Assembly (NCBI RefSeq): GCF_002834145.1
Contig: NZ_PHNT01000021.1
Coordinates: forward strand, 1-39,641
Direction of reading: 5' to 3'
Source: Roseovarius salinarum
Lineage (GTDB): Bacteria > Pseudomonadota > Alphaproteobacteria > Rhodobacterales > Rhodobacteraceae
DNA: 39,641 nucleotides
Part shown: positions 1-10,445 of the stretch, one piece after another
Numbering within the stretch: position 1 is the first letter of the stretch
How the letters are laid out: every line of letters begins with the position of its first letter
The notes under the pieces: generated by a model
Seen by the model: the letters and a program-made list of their open reading frames with translations, nothing else
The model's database searches: none
What the model was told of the DNA's origin: nothing
Translations under genes and position numbers: made by a program

Positions 1-53
1 CTTTGCCGAAGATCGACGGTGGCCGCCAGCGTCACCACCGGCCGCGCGCCGCG

Positions 54-935
54 CTACGCCGGGGGCGCCGCGCGCGGCCTCTTACACCAAGCGTTGGGAC
101 ACAGCCCCTCTTCCGGAAGACCGGGGCCGTCGTCGGCCACTTCCAGCGTTGCGCCCCGCGCGTCCGACTGCCCGGTGACCGCCACGTGGCCCGCCCCTGC
201 GGCGAAGGCGTTGTGCACGAGGTTGAGAAGGATGCGGTAGGTCTGGTCGAAATCCACGTCGAGGTGGACTGGCCCGGCGCTGTCGTCGGTCAGCCGCCGG
301 GGCAGGGACGTCGCGCCCACCGCGGTGGCCTCCAGCTCCTCCATCACGTCGGCCAGAAGGAAGCGTTCCCGCTCGGGGGCTGGCGTGCGGGCACGGCCGG
401 CGCCGGCGGCGTCGCGGCAAAGCGCGACGGCTCGTTCAAGCGCGCGTGTGATGCTTTCGGCGCTAAGTCGCACGCGACGGTCGTCATCTGTGGCGAGCCG
501 GTCGCACATCAGTTGCGCGGACGACAGCGTGTTCTTGAGGTCGTGCGTAAGCTGGCGCACTGCGGCGCCGAGTTCGGCCAACCGGTGTTCGCGGCGGTCG
601 CGGATCAGCACAAGAACAAGTTCCCGGCCGTCGATCTCGATCACCTGTGCCCGGATCAGCGCCGGCACCGTGTCACCTGTCCGGGTGCGGCAGGACAGGT
701 CGTCGGCGGTCCAGCTGCCCGCGCGCCTGATATTGGACATGAAGGCGTTCAGCCGCGCGAGTTCGTGGGGGTGGATGTCCGCTGGGCTCATGGCTGCCAG
801 CTCCGACCGATCATAACCCAGAAGTGCCTCCGCCGACGCGTTCGCCTTCACGAAGCGATCGCGTTCGGGGTCAATCAGCGCTGCCGGGTCCAGCTGCGCC
901 GCAAAGAGCAAGTCGAAGGCGCCGGGTGGTGTCAC
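54..935 (-). pseudogene. PAS-domain sensor histidine kinase, C-terminally broken
   Basis: A soluble two-component sensor kinase with no membrane segment. A PAS-like domain occupies about residues 10-115. The H-box follows as LTHDLKNTL, with the phosphoacceptor His at 131. The ATPase domain shows an N-box (LLNLVHNAF, Asn242) and a G1 box (DDGPGLPEE, about 268-276). The frame then runs into unrelated sequence and stops. No G2/GLGL box is visible, so about 60 residues of the catalytic domain are missing. After the stop the same frame reads VVTLAAT, which resembles the tail of such domains, so a deletion plus nonsense change is plausible. The start is a GTG at 935. No response-regulator gene is visible nearby. 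The family assignment is firm. That the protein is inactive is inferred from the missing ATP-lid region. Confidence 0.75.
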
Positions 936-1119
936 GGGAGATTGCTAATCGTGTTTGGACATCCGGTCCATTGCGGAAAAGGGCTGTGTGCCGATCTGGT
1001 TAAACTTGGCTACTTCCAGATGGAACGGTCAACCCGATCTGGCGATTTGATCAAGCAAATTTTCACCCGTGACGTCATGGTGCCGGCCCAGCGCATATTT
1101 TCGTGGCCTGCGCTTCGCA

Positions 1120-1708
1120 GGCCAGGCTCAGGATCCATTGATTGAACGGTAAGCTCATGATCCAGTGCTCGAAAAGCGAGCGGTGACATGAGCAATCTGT
1201 TTTGGCTGACGGATGCGCAGATTGCGCGCATTGAGCCCTTCTTCCCCAACTCCCACGGCAAGCCTCGCGTCGACGATCGGCGCGTGCTGTCGGGCATGAT
1301 CTTCATCAATCGCAACGGCTTGCGCTGGTGTCACGCGCCCAGGGAGTACACTCCGCACAAGAGTCTCTACAACCGCTGGAAGCGCTGGAGCGAGAAGGGC
1401 GTGTTCGCCCGGATCCTGGCGGGACTGGCGGCCGAGGAGTCTGAGGAGAAGACCGTGATGATCGACGCGACCTACCTGAAGGCACATCGCACGGCGACCA
1501 GCCTGCGGGTCAAAAAGGGGGATGAGCCATTGGTGCGCCATTGGTCCGAGGACAATGACGAATGACGCCTGATCGGCCGCCTGAAGGACTGGCGCCGCGT
1601 CGCAACCCGCTACGAGCGCTGCCCGAAGGTCTTCCTGTCAGGTATCGCACTCGCCGCCACTGTCATCTTCCGGCTTTGACCGTCAATGAGTATAGGCCCT
1701 GGCTGGCC
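1120..1708 (+). mobile_element. Internally deleted IS5-family (IS427-like) insertion sequence
   Basis: A non-autonomous remnant of an IS5-type element. The ends look like imperfect inverted repeats. The left end at 1120-1146 starts GGCCAGGCTCAGG and contains CATTGATTGAACGG. The complement of the right end, 1680-1708, starts GGCCAGCCAGGG and contains CTCATTGACGG. Between them lie the N-terminal and extreme C-terminal parts of one transposase, with the catalytic middle missing. At about 589 bp the element is well under the usual 0.8-0.9 kb. The exact ends and target duplication were not resolved. A perfect 8-bp hairpin (GGCCTGCG/CGCAGGCC, 1105-1123) overlaps the left tip. Confidence 0.7.
1188..1679 (+). 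pseudogene. IS5-family transposase, in-frame stop and internal deletion
   Basis: The first 125 codons match the OrfA part of IS427-group transposases: a FWLTDAQ start, the DDRRVLSGMI segment, and VMIDATYLKAHRTA, which carries the first catalytic Asp. A TGA at 1563-1565 ends this reading frame. The same frame continues directly with RLIGRLKDWRRVATRY and ends ATVIFRL at 1679, which is the very end of such transposases. In intact relatives RLIGR and GRLKDWRR are separated by roughly 100 residues that carry the second Asp and the Glu of the DDE triad. The junction therefore looks like a deletion between two short GGCCGC-like sequences. The stretch DEPLVRHWSEDNDE before the stop is not typical. 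The product cannot be an active transposase. Confidence 0.75.
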
Positions 1709-2004
1709 GGGGCGATCATGATAAGCGCCAACGACAATTGGACGGCCGTGCGCCGACACAGTCGGCACGGGAGCCGAGACATCCTCGCGCGCGTGAATGA
1801 CACCCCCGATGTTGTATTGCCCGCCGTGGCGTCCCGATCGGAAGCGGGCTTACACACGCGCGGGCATCGCAAACCTGGCCGCGGGGAACTGTCCTGCCTG
1901 CACCGCTGCGGCGCGAAATTCCGCGACAGGTCCAGTTCGATCATGGCACCGGTCCGGTCCCCGGTGGTGGCTCGGCGGATCGTGCATGTCCGGTGAAGGG
2001 ACGG
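1709..2004. other. Intergenic stretch after the IS, no gene seen
   Basis: About 300 bases between the IS remnant and the end of atpG. Open frames exist on both strands, but none has recognisable protein features or a convincing ribosome-binding site. No clear T-tract terminator for the ATPase operon was found here. Confidence 0.4.
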
Positions 2005-2883
2005 TCATGCACTCGCGTCATCGCCCCGAGCGGACTCGAACCCCGAGACGAGGTCCAGCAGCTCGCGCGTCACGCTTTCCTGCCGCTTGTGGCGGTAATC
2101 GGCGCGCAGGTCGGCGTGCCGCTCCTCGATGTTGCGCTCCGCCCCCTGCATGGCCGCCAGCCGCGCGGCGTGTTCGCTGGCCAGCGACTCGGCCAGCGCG
2201 CGGTAGACCATGACGAACAGGTGCTGGTGCAACAGCCAGGAAAACAGCCGGTCGCCGTCGGCGCGATGCGCGGGCAAGCTGCGCGAGGGCCACGGCCGCG
2301 TGGCCAGCGCATCGAGATACCGGTCGGACACCGGAAGAAGCTGGCGCTGCACCGGTTCGGCCAGCGCCTGTGCCTGCCGGCGGTTGAACACCAGCGTGAC
2401 GGCGCCGGCACGGCCGTGCCGGGTTTCCCGGTCGATCCGCGCGGCCATCACCCGAACCGTCTCGGTCAGGCCGGCGACGGAGCCGGGCAGGGCGAAGCGG
2501 ATATCGGCGGCGTGGCCCTGCGCCTCGAGCCGCGCGGCCGCGCGCAGGCCGGCGACCGCGAGAAACGTGTCGCCACCGCCCAGCACGGGCCGCGCGGCAC
2601 CGGCCACGCGGTCGTTGAACCGCCCGCAAAGGCCGCGGTCGGAGCCCAGCACGATCACCAACCGCCGTCCCTTGGCCGGGCGCGCCCGGAGGCGGCCCGC
2701 CCCCTGCGTGCGCAGCACCGCCTGCATGCCCAGCGTGACCGTGCGCTCGTATTCCCCGATCGCTTCGACCGCGCGCTCGTAGCTGCGGATGCTTGCCGCC
2801 GAGAGCGATTTCATCGTGCGCACGATGCCGTGGATTTCCTCGGTCGTCTCGATGCGCGCGGCGATGGTTTCAAGCGTCTCCAT
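2005..2883 (-). CDS. atpG: N-type ATPase F1 subunit gamma
   Basis: Central rotor stalk of the second, N-type F1Fo ATPase, coupling hydrolysis at alpha/beta to rotation of the c-ring. The N-terminal coiled coil begins [17 protein letters not shown] and continues into [13 protein letters not shown], which is the gamma signature region. A Rossmann-like middle carries [13 protein letters not shown]. The C-terminal helix (residues about 235-285) contains [21 protein letters not shown]. At 292 residues it has the usual gamma length. The ATG at 2883 was chosen because the protein then starts at the conserved helix. The start overlaps the end of atpA by 14 bp. It is the last gene of the operon. N-ATPase gammas are divergent from housekeeping gamma, as this one is. 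Confidence 0.9.
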   Translation of the reverse strand: METLETIAARIETTEEIHGIVRTMKSLSAASIRSYERAVEAIGEYERTVTLGMQAVLRTQGAGRLRARPAKGRRLVIVLGSDRGLCGRFNDRVAGAARPVLGGGDTFLAVAGLRAAARLEAQGHAADIRFALPGSVAGLTETVRVMAARIDRETRHGRAGAVTLVFNRRQAQALAEPVQRQLLPVSDRYLDALATRPWPSRSLPAHRADGDRLFSWLLHQHLFVMVYRALAESLASEHAARLAAMQGAERNIEERHADLRADYRHKRQESVTRELLDLVSGFESARGDDASA

Positions 2884-4411
2884 CGCCGTCCTCCTCGCGA
2901 AGCGGTGCCAGGGCCGCGCGCATGGCGTCCAGCAGCGCGGCCCGGTCGTCGTCTTCCAGCGGCTCGCCGCGCGCGATCCGGTCGCGCAGCGCGGCGCAAT
3001 CGCGGCGGACGGCACGGTGGCAGGCGGTCTCGGCCTCGGCCACCCGGTCGGGCGCGATGGCGTCCAGGAGCCCCTCGGTCGCCGCCAGGAGCGAAGCGAT
3101 CTGATCGGGCACGTCCAGGTGCCGGCCCTGGTCCTGGCGCAGCACTTCCTGCACCCGGCGGCCCCGCGTCAGGCGCCGGCGTGCCTCGGCGTCGACCTGG
3201 GTGCCGAAGCGCGCGAAGGTTTCCAGCTCCTGGTACTGGGCGTACAGCAACCGCAGGTCGCCCGCGACGGCACGGTAGGCCGGCAGCTGGGCCTTGCCGC
3301 CGACCCGGCTGACCGAGGCCCCGATGTCGATCGCCGGCAACTGCCCCTTCTCGAAAAGCCCCGGTGAAAGGTAGACCTGCCCGTCGGTGATCGAGATCAG
3401 GTTCGTGGGCACGTAGGCCGAGATGTCCTGCGCCTGCGTCTCGATCACGGGCAGGGCGGTCAAGGATCCGCCGCCATGTTCGGCGCGCAGATGCGTCGCG
3501 CGCTCCAAGAGCCGCGAATGGATGTAGAAGATGTCGCCCGGGTAGGCCTCGCGCCCCGGCGGACGGCGCAACAGCAAGGACAGCTCGCGGTAGGCGCGGG
3601 CATGCCGCGTCAGGTCGTCATAGACGATCAGCACGTCGCGCCCTTGCTCCATGAAGGCTTCGGCGGCGGTGGTGGCGGCATAGGGCGCGATGAACTGAAG
3701 CCCCGGCGGCGCCTCGCCGCCGGCGACGACGACGAGCGTGCGGTCCAGCGCGCCGCCCTCGCGCAATGCCTTGATGACGCGCGCCACCGCCGCGGCGCGC
3801 TGGCCCACCGCGCAATAGATCGAGACCACCCCGCTGTCGCGCTGGTTCAGGATGGTGTCAACGGCCACGGCCGTCTTGCCGGTTTGCCGGTCGCCGAGGA
3901 TCAGCTCGCGCTGGCCGCGCCCCACGGGCACGGCGGCGTCGATCGCCTTTATGCCGGTCTGAAGCGGCGTGTCGACGGGCGCGCGCTGCATGATCGGTGG
4001 GGCGGGGCGTTCGATGGGCTGTCGTTCCGCCGTGCGCAACGGGCCGGCGCCGTCCAGTGGTTGGCCCAGCGGGTCGGTGACGCGGCCCAGAAGCTCCGGG
4101 CCTACCGGAAAATCGGCGACGCGCCGTGTCCGCCGGACCCGGTCGCCGGGGCGGACACCTTCGGCCGGCCCCAGGACGATCACGCCGGTGCGCGTCTCGC
4201 GCAGGTTGGCGGCGATGCCGGCGACCCCGCCGGCGAACAGCACCAGTTCATCGGCCTGAAGGTCGCGGAACCCGGCCGTGTGGGCCACGCCGTTGCCGAC
4301 GCTGACCACGCGGGCCAGGTCCTCGATCTCCAGCTCCGCAGGGGTCCGCTCGAGCGCCCGGTCGAGCGGGTCGAAGGCCCCGGCACCGGTGGTATCGTCA
4401 AGGGTCTTCAT
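2870..4411 (-). CDS. atpA: N-type ATPase F1 subunit alpha
   Basis: Non-catalytic nucleotide-binding subunit of the F1 head. It has an N-terminal beta-barrel (residues about 25-95) and a P-loop GDRQTGKT at 173-180, identical to the alpha-type Walker A. The domain around [19 protein letters not shown] and the conserved [10 protein letters not shown] segment follow. Length is 513 residues, as expected. The ATG at 4411 overlaps the atpF stop as ATGA, indicating translational coupling. It lies between atpF and atpG, the order typical of N-ATPase operons (atpDCQRBEFAG). The assignment to the N-type rests on gene order and on the atpQ/atpR genes, not on alpha itself. Confidence 0.93.
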   Translation of the reverse strand: MKTLDDTTGAGAFDPLDRALERTPAELEIEDLARVVSVGNGVAHTAGFRDLQADELVLFAGGVAGIAANLRETRTGVIVLGPAEGVRPGDRVRRTRRVADFPVGPELLGRVTDPLGQPLDGAGPLRTAERQPIERPAPPIMQRAPVDTPLQTGIKAIDAAVPVGRGQRELILGDRQTGKTAVAVDTILNQRDSGVVSIYCAVGQRAAAVARVIKALREGGALDRTLVVVAGGEAPPGLQFIAPYAATTAAEAFMEQGRDVLIVYDDLTRHARAYRELSLLLRRPPGREAYPGDIFYIHSRLLERATHLRAEHGGGSLTALPVIETQAQDISAYVPTNLISITDGQVYLSPGLFEKGQLPAIDIGASVSRVGGKAQLPAYRAVAGDLRLLYAQYQELETFARFGTQVDAEARRRLTRGRRVQEVLRQDQGRHLDVPDQIASLLAATEGLLDAIAPDRVAEAETACHRAVRRDCAALRDRIARGEPLEDDDRAALLDAMRAALAPLREEDGDGDA

Positions 4412-5187
4412 GGTGTGCCCGCCTCGGCGCGGGCGGCCTCCAGCGCCTCGGCCATGGCGCTTTCGACGCGGTCGAGGTGCCGCGCGGCGGACCATTCGAC
4501 CGTCTGGTCGCCGAGGCCCAGGCGCAGCCCCAGGACGAGATCGGCGTTCTCGCGGTAGCTGACCTCGATGTCCTCGGCCACGGTCTCGTGGATCGCGCGG
4601 GTGATCCGGGCCCGGACGGGGGCGGGCAACTCCACCGCGCTCTCGACGGTGGCCGGGGCGGACATGTCGGCGGCGGCCTGCTGCAGGCGCGTTCGCGCCT
4701 CATCGTCGAGCGCCGAAAGCCTTTCGACGAAAACCCTGGCCAGCCGATCGGCCAGGTCGGCGTCGGCGAGTTCGCCCAGGACCTGTCGCGTGACCTTGAG
4801 GACCTGCCGCGACATGCGGGTACGGATGTCCTGCAGCGCCTCGGCGCGCTCGACCTCCAGTTTTTCCTGCCAGGCCGCGCGTTCCTTCTCCACCTCTTCG
4901 CGGGCCTCGGCCTCGAGGCGTTGTCGGAGCTCTTCGGCCTCTTCGCGGGCCTTGCGCATCTGCGCGTCCCGGTCGGCCTCGAGCTCGGCGCGCTCTTCGT
5001 CGAGCGCCTCGGCCTTTTGCCGTGCTTCCTCGCGGGCCTCGCGCGCCTCGGCCATGCGCGACTCGATCCGGGATTCGCGCTGCGCCATCGCCCGCGTGAT
5101 CGGCGTGTAGAGGAAGCGCTGCAACAGCCAGATCAGGACGAGGAAATTGACGATCTGCGCCGCGACGGTGAGCCAGTCGAGCTGCAC
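4408..5187 (-). CDS. atpF: N-type ATPase Fo subunit b (long form)
   Basis: Peripheral-stalk subunit. One N-terminal membrane helix (residues about 5-27, containing [16 protein letters not shown]) is followed by a long charged coiled coil rich in Glu, Arg and Ala up to about residue 135. The C-terminal part, about 150-255, includes [16 protein letters not shown]. At 259 residues it is much longer than the roughly 160-residue housekeeping b. Extended b subunits are characteristic of N-ATPases, and the C-terminal part may take over the missing delta subunit: no atpH gene exists in the operon. The start is GTG at 5187, four bases after the atpE stop. The end overlaps atpA by ATGA. Confidence 0.88.
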   Translation of the reverse strand: MQLDWLTVAAQIVNFLVLIWLLQRFLYTPITRAMAQRESRIESRMAEAREAREEARQKAEALDEERAELEADRDAQMRKAREEAEELRQRLEAEAREEVEKERAAWQEKLEVERAEALQDIRTRMSRQVLKVTRQVLGELADADLADRLARVFVERLSALDDEARTRLQQAAADMSAPATVESAVELPAPVRARITRAIHETVAEDIEVSYRENADLVLGLRLGLGDQTVEWSAARHLDRVESAMAEALEAARAEAGTP

Positions 5188-5191
5188 GGTC

Positions 5192-5470
5192 TCAGCCCCC
5201 CGCGGCCTGCGCCGCAGCCTCGGTGAAGGGGTTGGCGAAGATCAGGATCATCGCCACCACGAAGCAGTAGATCGCCGTGGATTCGATCATCGCCAGGCTC
5301 ACGAACAGCGTGCGCGTGATGGTCGGTGCCGCGTCGGGCTGCTGGGCCAGCGCGGCCAGCGCCTGCGCCGCGGCGCGGCCTTCGCCCAGGGCGGGGCCGA
5401 TGGAGCCGATGGCGATGGTCAGCCCGGCGGTGGCGATCGAGGCGATCGCGATCCAGGTGGATGGGTCCAT
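5192..5470 (-). CDS. atpE: N-type ATPase Fo subunit c (rotor ring)
   Basis: Two-helix proteolipid that forms the ion-carrying ring. Helix 1 (about 8-42) contains GSIGPALGEGRAAAQAL. Helix 2 (about 54-83) contains AMIESTAIYCFV with the essential carboxylate Glu63. Ser64, Thr65 and Tyr68 match the ligands of sodium-binding c subunits (motif ESTxIY). The position of the helix-1 Gln of those proteins is Glu30 here, giving two carboxylates per site, as known for N-ATPase rings. Whether Na+ or H+ is carried cannot be read from sequence. The ATG at 5470 is preceded by GGGAGAG. A GTG at 5479 overlapping the atpB stop is an alternative start that adds three residues. Confidence 0.92.
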   Translation of the reverse strand: MDPSTWIAIASIATAGLTIAIGSIGPALGEGRAAAQALAALAQQPDAAPTITRTLFVSLAMIESTAIYCFVVAMILIFANPFTEAAAQAAGG

Positions 5471-5475
5471 GGTGG

Positions 5476-6198
5476 TCACTCTCCCGTTTCTGTTGTCCGG
5501 TCCGTGTCGTCGGTGGTGTCATCGCCGCGGGGGCGCCCGGCGCGCGAGGCCGAGGCGATGTAGACCATGGCCAGAACCGCGAAGATATAGGCCTGGATCA
5601 CCCCGGTCAGCAGCCCCAGCAGCTGCATGAGCACCGGGAAGAAGAAGGGGGCGACGCTGATCAGGATCCCCACGATGACCGTCCCGCTCATGACGTTGCC
5701 GTAAAGCCGCACGGCCAGCGCGAGGGTGCGGGACAGCTCGGCGATGATGTTGAAGGGCAGCATCAGGGGCGAGGGCCGCAGGAACCCGCGCAGATAGCCC
5801 GTCAGGCCGCGCTGCGCGATCGTGAACAGCGGCACCGCGATCAGCACGCAGATCGCCAGCGCCGCCGTGGTCGACAACGACCCCGTCGGCGGCTGGTAGC
5901 CGGGCACGACGGCAAGGATGTTGGCCGCGGCGATGAACAGGAACAGCGTGCCGATGAAGGGCAGGTACCGGTCCGGGCCGCGCGTGCCGATCTCGGCGAT
6001 CTGGTCGCGGATGGTGCCGACGACGACCTCGAGCATCACCTGCCAGCGCGACACCGTCTCGCCGCCCGACAGCCTTGCCGTGATCGCCCATGATCCAAGG
6101 ACCAGCACCGCCATCACCACCCAGGTGAAGACGATCGTGGCATTCAGGCGCAGGCCCCGCCATTCCGCGATGATCCATGTGTCGGGGCTGATCTCCAT
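5476..6198 (-). CDS. atpB: N-type ATPase Fo subunit a
   Basis: Membrane stator that forms the two ion half-channels against the c-ring. It is 240 residues long and hydrophobic, with about five to six membrane helices. The essential arginine is Arg164 in LALAVRLYGNVMSG, equivalent to E. coli Arg210. The conserved PFNIIAELSRT lies just before it and GVIQAYIFAVLAMVYI near the end. The C-terminus carries a hydrophilic tail (about 25 residues, rich in Asp and Thr) that is unusual for the family and probably cytoplasmic. The ATG at 6198 follows the atpR stop by three bases. Confidence 0.93.
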   Translation of the reverse strand: MEISPDTWIIAEWRGLRLNATIVFTWVVMAVLVLGSWAITARLSGGETVSRWQVMLEVVVGTIRDQIAEIGTRGPDRYLPFIGTLFLFIAAANILAVVPGYQPPTGSLSTTAALAICVLIAVPLFTIAQRGLTGYLRGFLRPSPLMLPFNIIAELSRTLALAVRLYGNVMSGTVIVGILISVAPFFFPVLMQLLGLLTGVIQAYIFAVLAMVYIASASRAGRPRGDDTTDDTDRTTETGE

Positions 6199-6201
6199 CG
6201 C

Positions 6202-6486
6202 TCACTCCTCCTGCGTCGCGTTGCGCACGGCGCGCGTGGCAACGGTGCGGGCCACCGCGAAACCGGCGAGCCCGGCCAGAAGCGGAAGCGGCCCCGCCCC
6301 GGCGGCCAGCGCCACCGCCACGGCCCCCACCACCAGCGCCGCGCGCGCCAACGCGCCGGCCACGAAAGCGCGTGTGCCGCCCCCGGACAGGTGCCGCACG
6401 GACAACCAGAGCACGCCGAGATAGGCCGCACCCACGGCCAGCCCGGCGGCGAACGCCAGCGCCAGCATGACCCAGGGCACCGTCAT
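6202..6486 (-). CDS. atpR: N-type ATPase accessory membrane subunit AtpR
   Basis: A small protein (94 residues) with three predicted membrane helices: about 4-30, 40-62 and 66-85. A membrane-embedded Arg48 (GALARAALV) sits in the second helix. AtpR is found only in N-ATPase operons, and a role of its Arg with the c-subunit carboxylates has been proposed. Sequence conservation is low, so identification depends on position between atpQ and atpB, length, topology and the buried Arg. It is the best single marker, together with atpQ, that this operon is N-type. Confidence 0.8.
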   Translation of the reverse strand: MTVPWVMLALAFAAGLAVGAAYLGVLWLSVRHLSGGGTRAFVAGALARAALVVGAVAVALAAGAGPLPLLAGLAGFAVARTVATRAVRNATQEE

Positions 6487-6513
6487 GGTGCGCGCCCGCG
6501 GCAGGGCATGGCA

Positions 6514-6809
6514 TCAGTCATCGCGGCCCTCCCGTTGCACCCAGTACCACGCGTTGAGACACCCCAGCGCCACGCCCGCCAGCAAGAGCGCCAGCGTCCA
6601 CGACATGTCGCTGTCGACGCGCGCGTCGATCCACAGCCCCAGCGCGACGCCCAGAAGGGTGGGCACCGCCACCGCCCAGCCGACGAGCCCGAACATGCCG
6701 ATGCCGTAAAGCGGGCTGCGGTCGTGCCGTTTTCGTGACTCGCGCATTCGTTCGGCCCGCCGGGCGATCCGGTCGGCGTCGCGGTCGGGCGTGTCGTCGG
6801 GCGCGTCGG

Positions 6810-6813
<4 letters not shown>
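6514..6813 (-). CDS. atpQ: N-type ATPase accessory membrane subunit AtpQ (AtpI-like)
   Basis: A 99-residue membrane protein with a charged N-terminus (RIARRAERMRESRKRHDRSP) and two hydrophobic helices at about 36-63 and 70-92, the second containing GVALGCLNAWYW. This is the layout of AtpI/AtpQ proteins, which help assemble the c-ring. The ATG at 6813 overlaps the atpC stop (ATGA). A longer upstream frame exists but would lie inside atpC. It is followed by atpR after 27 bases. Confidence 0.82.
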
Positions 6814-8652
<1,839 letters not shown>

Positions 8653-8862
8653 CTACCATATGGAGGCCGGGCCATGGCCACATTGACAGCGATCAAAGGG
8701 GCGAATTCAAGGGCGGCGGGTCTTTGCCGCGTCATCTTGCATGCATGGCCCTGCGCCAAGGCCCGCCGCGATAAACCCGCGTCCGTGCGGCTTGCAACCG
8801 GGATCACCTCGTCCGGATCACCGGCATCACCGGCGCGGCCTTCGTCGCACCGCGTCCGGGGT

Positions 8863-10248
8863 CTAAAGCGTGATGCGGGTGCCGGGGGTGGGCTGCACGG
8901 GCGCGACCCCGTGATCGGCCTGCAGCCGCCGGGCCAGCGCCGCGCGCGCCGTTTCCTCGCCGTGCAGGAGCGCGACGGGCGGGGTGCCGGCGAATCCGCC
9001 GTACCAGCGCGCCAGCCCGTCCTGGTCTGCATGGGCCGATAGCCCGCCGACGGTGTGGATCCGCGCGCGCACCGGGATCCGGTCGCCCCAGATGTCCATG
9101 TGCTCCGTCCCGTCCACCAGCCGCCGGCCCGGAACGCCGGCGGGCTGGAAGCCCACGATCATCACGTGCGCCTCCGGGCGCCACAGGTTGTGCTTGAGGT
9201 GATGCAGTATGCGCCCGCCGGTGCACATGCCGCTGCCCGCGATGATGACCGCGCCGGCGTGGATGGCGTTCAGCGTCCTGGACAGCTCGGGCGATTCGGT
9301 GAACTCGAGGTTGGGTAGGGCGTAGGGCCCGTCGCCGTGCGCGGGGGTGCGCACGCTTTCGTCAACCAGGTTCAGGTGGCCCTTGTAGACCTGCGTCGCC
9401 CGGATCGCCATCGGGCTGTCGAGGAAGATCCGCCAGTCGCCCAGGCCCCAGGTCGCGAACTCGCGCTGGAAGGCCGAGATCAGCCCCTGGCTGCGGCCCA
9501 CCGCGAAGGCGGGGATGAGGATGTTGCCCTTCTCGTGTTTCGCCGCCGCGAAGATGTCGCCGATCTCGTCCCATGTCTCGTGCCACGGACGGTGGTTGCG
9601 ATCACCGTAGGTGCTCTCCATCACCACGAGGTCGGCCTCCGCGACGCGCGCCGGATCGGGCAGGACGGGGTTGCCGCGGTGGCCCAGGTCGCCGCTGAAC
9701 ACGAGCTTGCGCCGCCCGTCGGCCCCGTCCCCCCAGAGCTCCACGATCGCAGAGCCGAGGATGTGCCCGGCGTCCGACAGCCGCACCGTCAGACCCGGCG
9801 CGACCTCCGTGACCTCGCCGTAGCACAGCGTCCGGACCCGGCCGAGCACACGCTCGGCGTCGGCCTCGGTGTAGAGCGGCGCAACCGGGGCCTGCCCCGC
9901 GCGCTTGCGATGGCGGGTCTCGCGTTCGGCATCCTGCTGCTGTATCGCGGCGCTGTCGCGCAGCATGATCTTGCACAGGTCGCGCGTCGCGGCATGGGTG
10001 TAGACCGGCCCCTTGAACCCGCGCTTGACCAGCAGCGGCAATCGGCCCGAGTGGTCGATATGGGCGTGGCTGAGAACGACCGCGTCGACCTCGGCCGGGT
10101 CGAAGGGGAAGGCCGCGCGGTTGCGCGCATCGCTGTCATCGCCGCCCTGCACCATCCCGCAATCGAGCAGCACGCGCCGCCCGCCCGCCTGCACGAGGTG
10201 GCACGAGCCGGTGACTTCGCCCGCGGCGCCGTGAAAGGTGATGTCCAT
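8863..10248 (-). CDS. Metallo-beta-lactamase/beta-CASP family RNase-like protein
   Basis: A 461-residue CPSF73/YSH1-type nuclease-like protein. The metal-binding motif HAHIDH is at residues 61-66. Later ligands are in SDAGHILGSA and FSGDLGHRGNPV. A beta-CASP insert carries DSPMA and GSGMCTGGR, and the C-terminal HADQDGL and LLHGE segments complete the fold. Members act as RNA endo/exonucleases. The ATG at 10248 was chosen because MDITFHGAAGEVTGSCHL is the usual start of the family; an upstream in-frame ATG has no support. It lies on the same strand as the N-ATPase operon, 270 bases upstream. Such RNases recur next to stress-type ATPase loci, but a functional link here is only inferred. Confidence 0.9.
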   Translation of the reverse strand: MDITFHGAAGEVTGSCHLVQAGGRRVLLDCGMVQGGDDSDARNRAAFPFDPAEVDAVVLSHAHIDHSGRLPLLVKRGFKGPVYTHAATRDLCKIMLRDSAAIQQQDAERETRHRKRAGQAPVAPLYTEADAERVLGRVRTLCYGEVTEVAPGLTVRLSDAGHILGSAIVELWGDGADGRRKLVFSGDLGHRGNPVLPDPARVAEADLVVMESTYGDRNHRPWHETWDEIGDIFAAAKHEKGNILIPAFAVGRSQGLISAFQREFATWGLGDWRIFLDSPMAIRATQVYKGHLNLVDESVRTPAHGDGPYALPNLEFTESPELSRTLNAIHAGAVIIAGSGMCTGGRILHHLKHNLWRPEAHVMIVGFQPAGVPGRRLVDGTEHMDIWGDRIPVRARIHTVGGLSAHADQDGLARWYGGFAGTPPVALLHGEETARAALARRLQADHGVAPVQPTPGTRITL

Positions 10249-10445
10249 CCGGTCGTGTCCCGTCCGTGTCGCGGCGCGCATGGCCGCCGACCGCACGCGT
10301 AACACGGCCCGGTCCGCCGGTCACGATGGCGGGGTCGTGCACCCGGCGCCACACGCCCCTCTTAATCACGATCAATGCGACCGCCGGTGCACGTTCGCAT
10401 GGTGCGGCCGGGGGGCGGCGCACCGCCGCCAGGCAGAGGAGCGAC

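Noticed and set aside
3..1145. Long plus-strand frame over the histidine kinase
   Set aside because: No protein features; it is the opposite-strand shadow of the kinase, whose motifs are clear on the minus strand.
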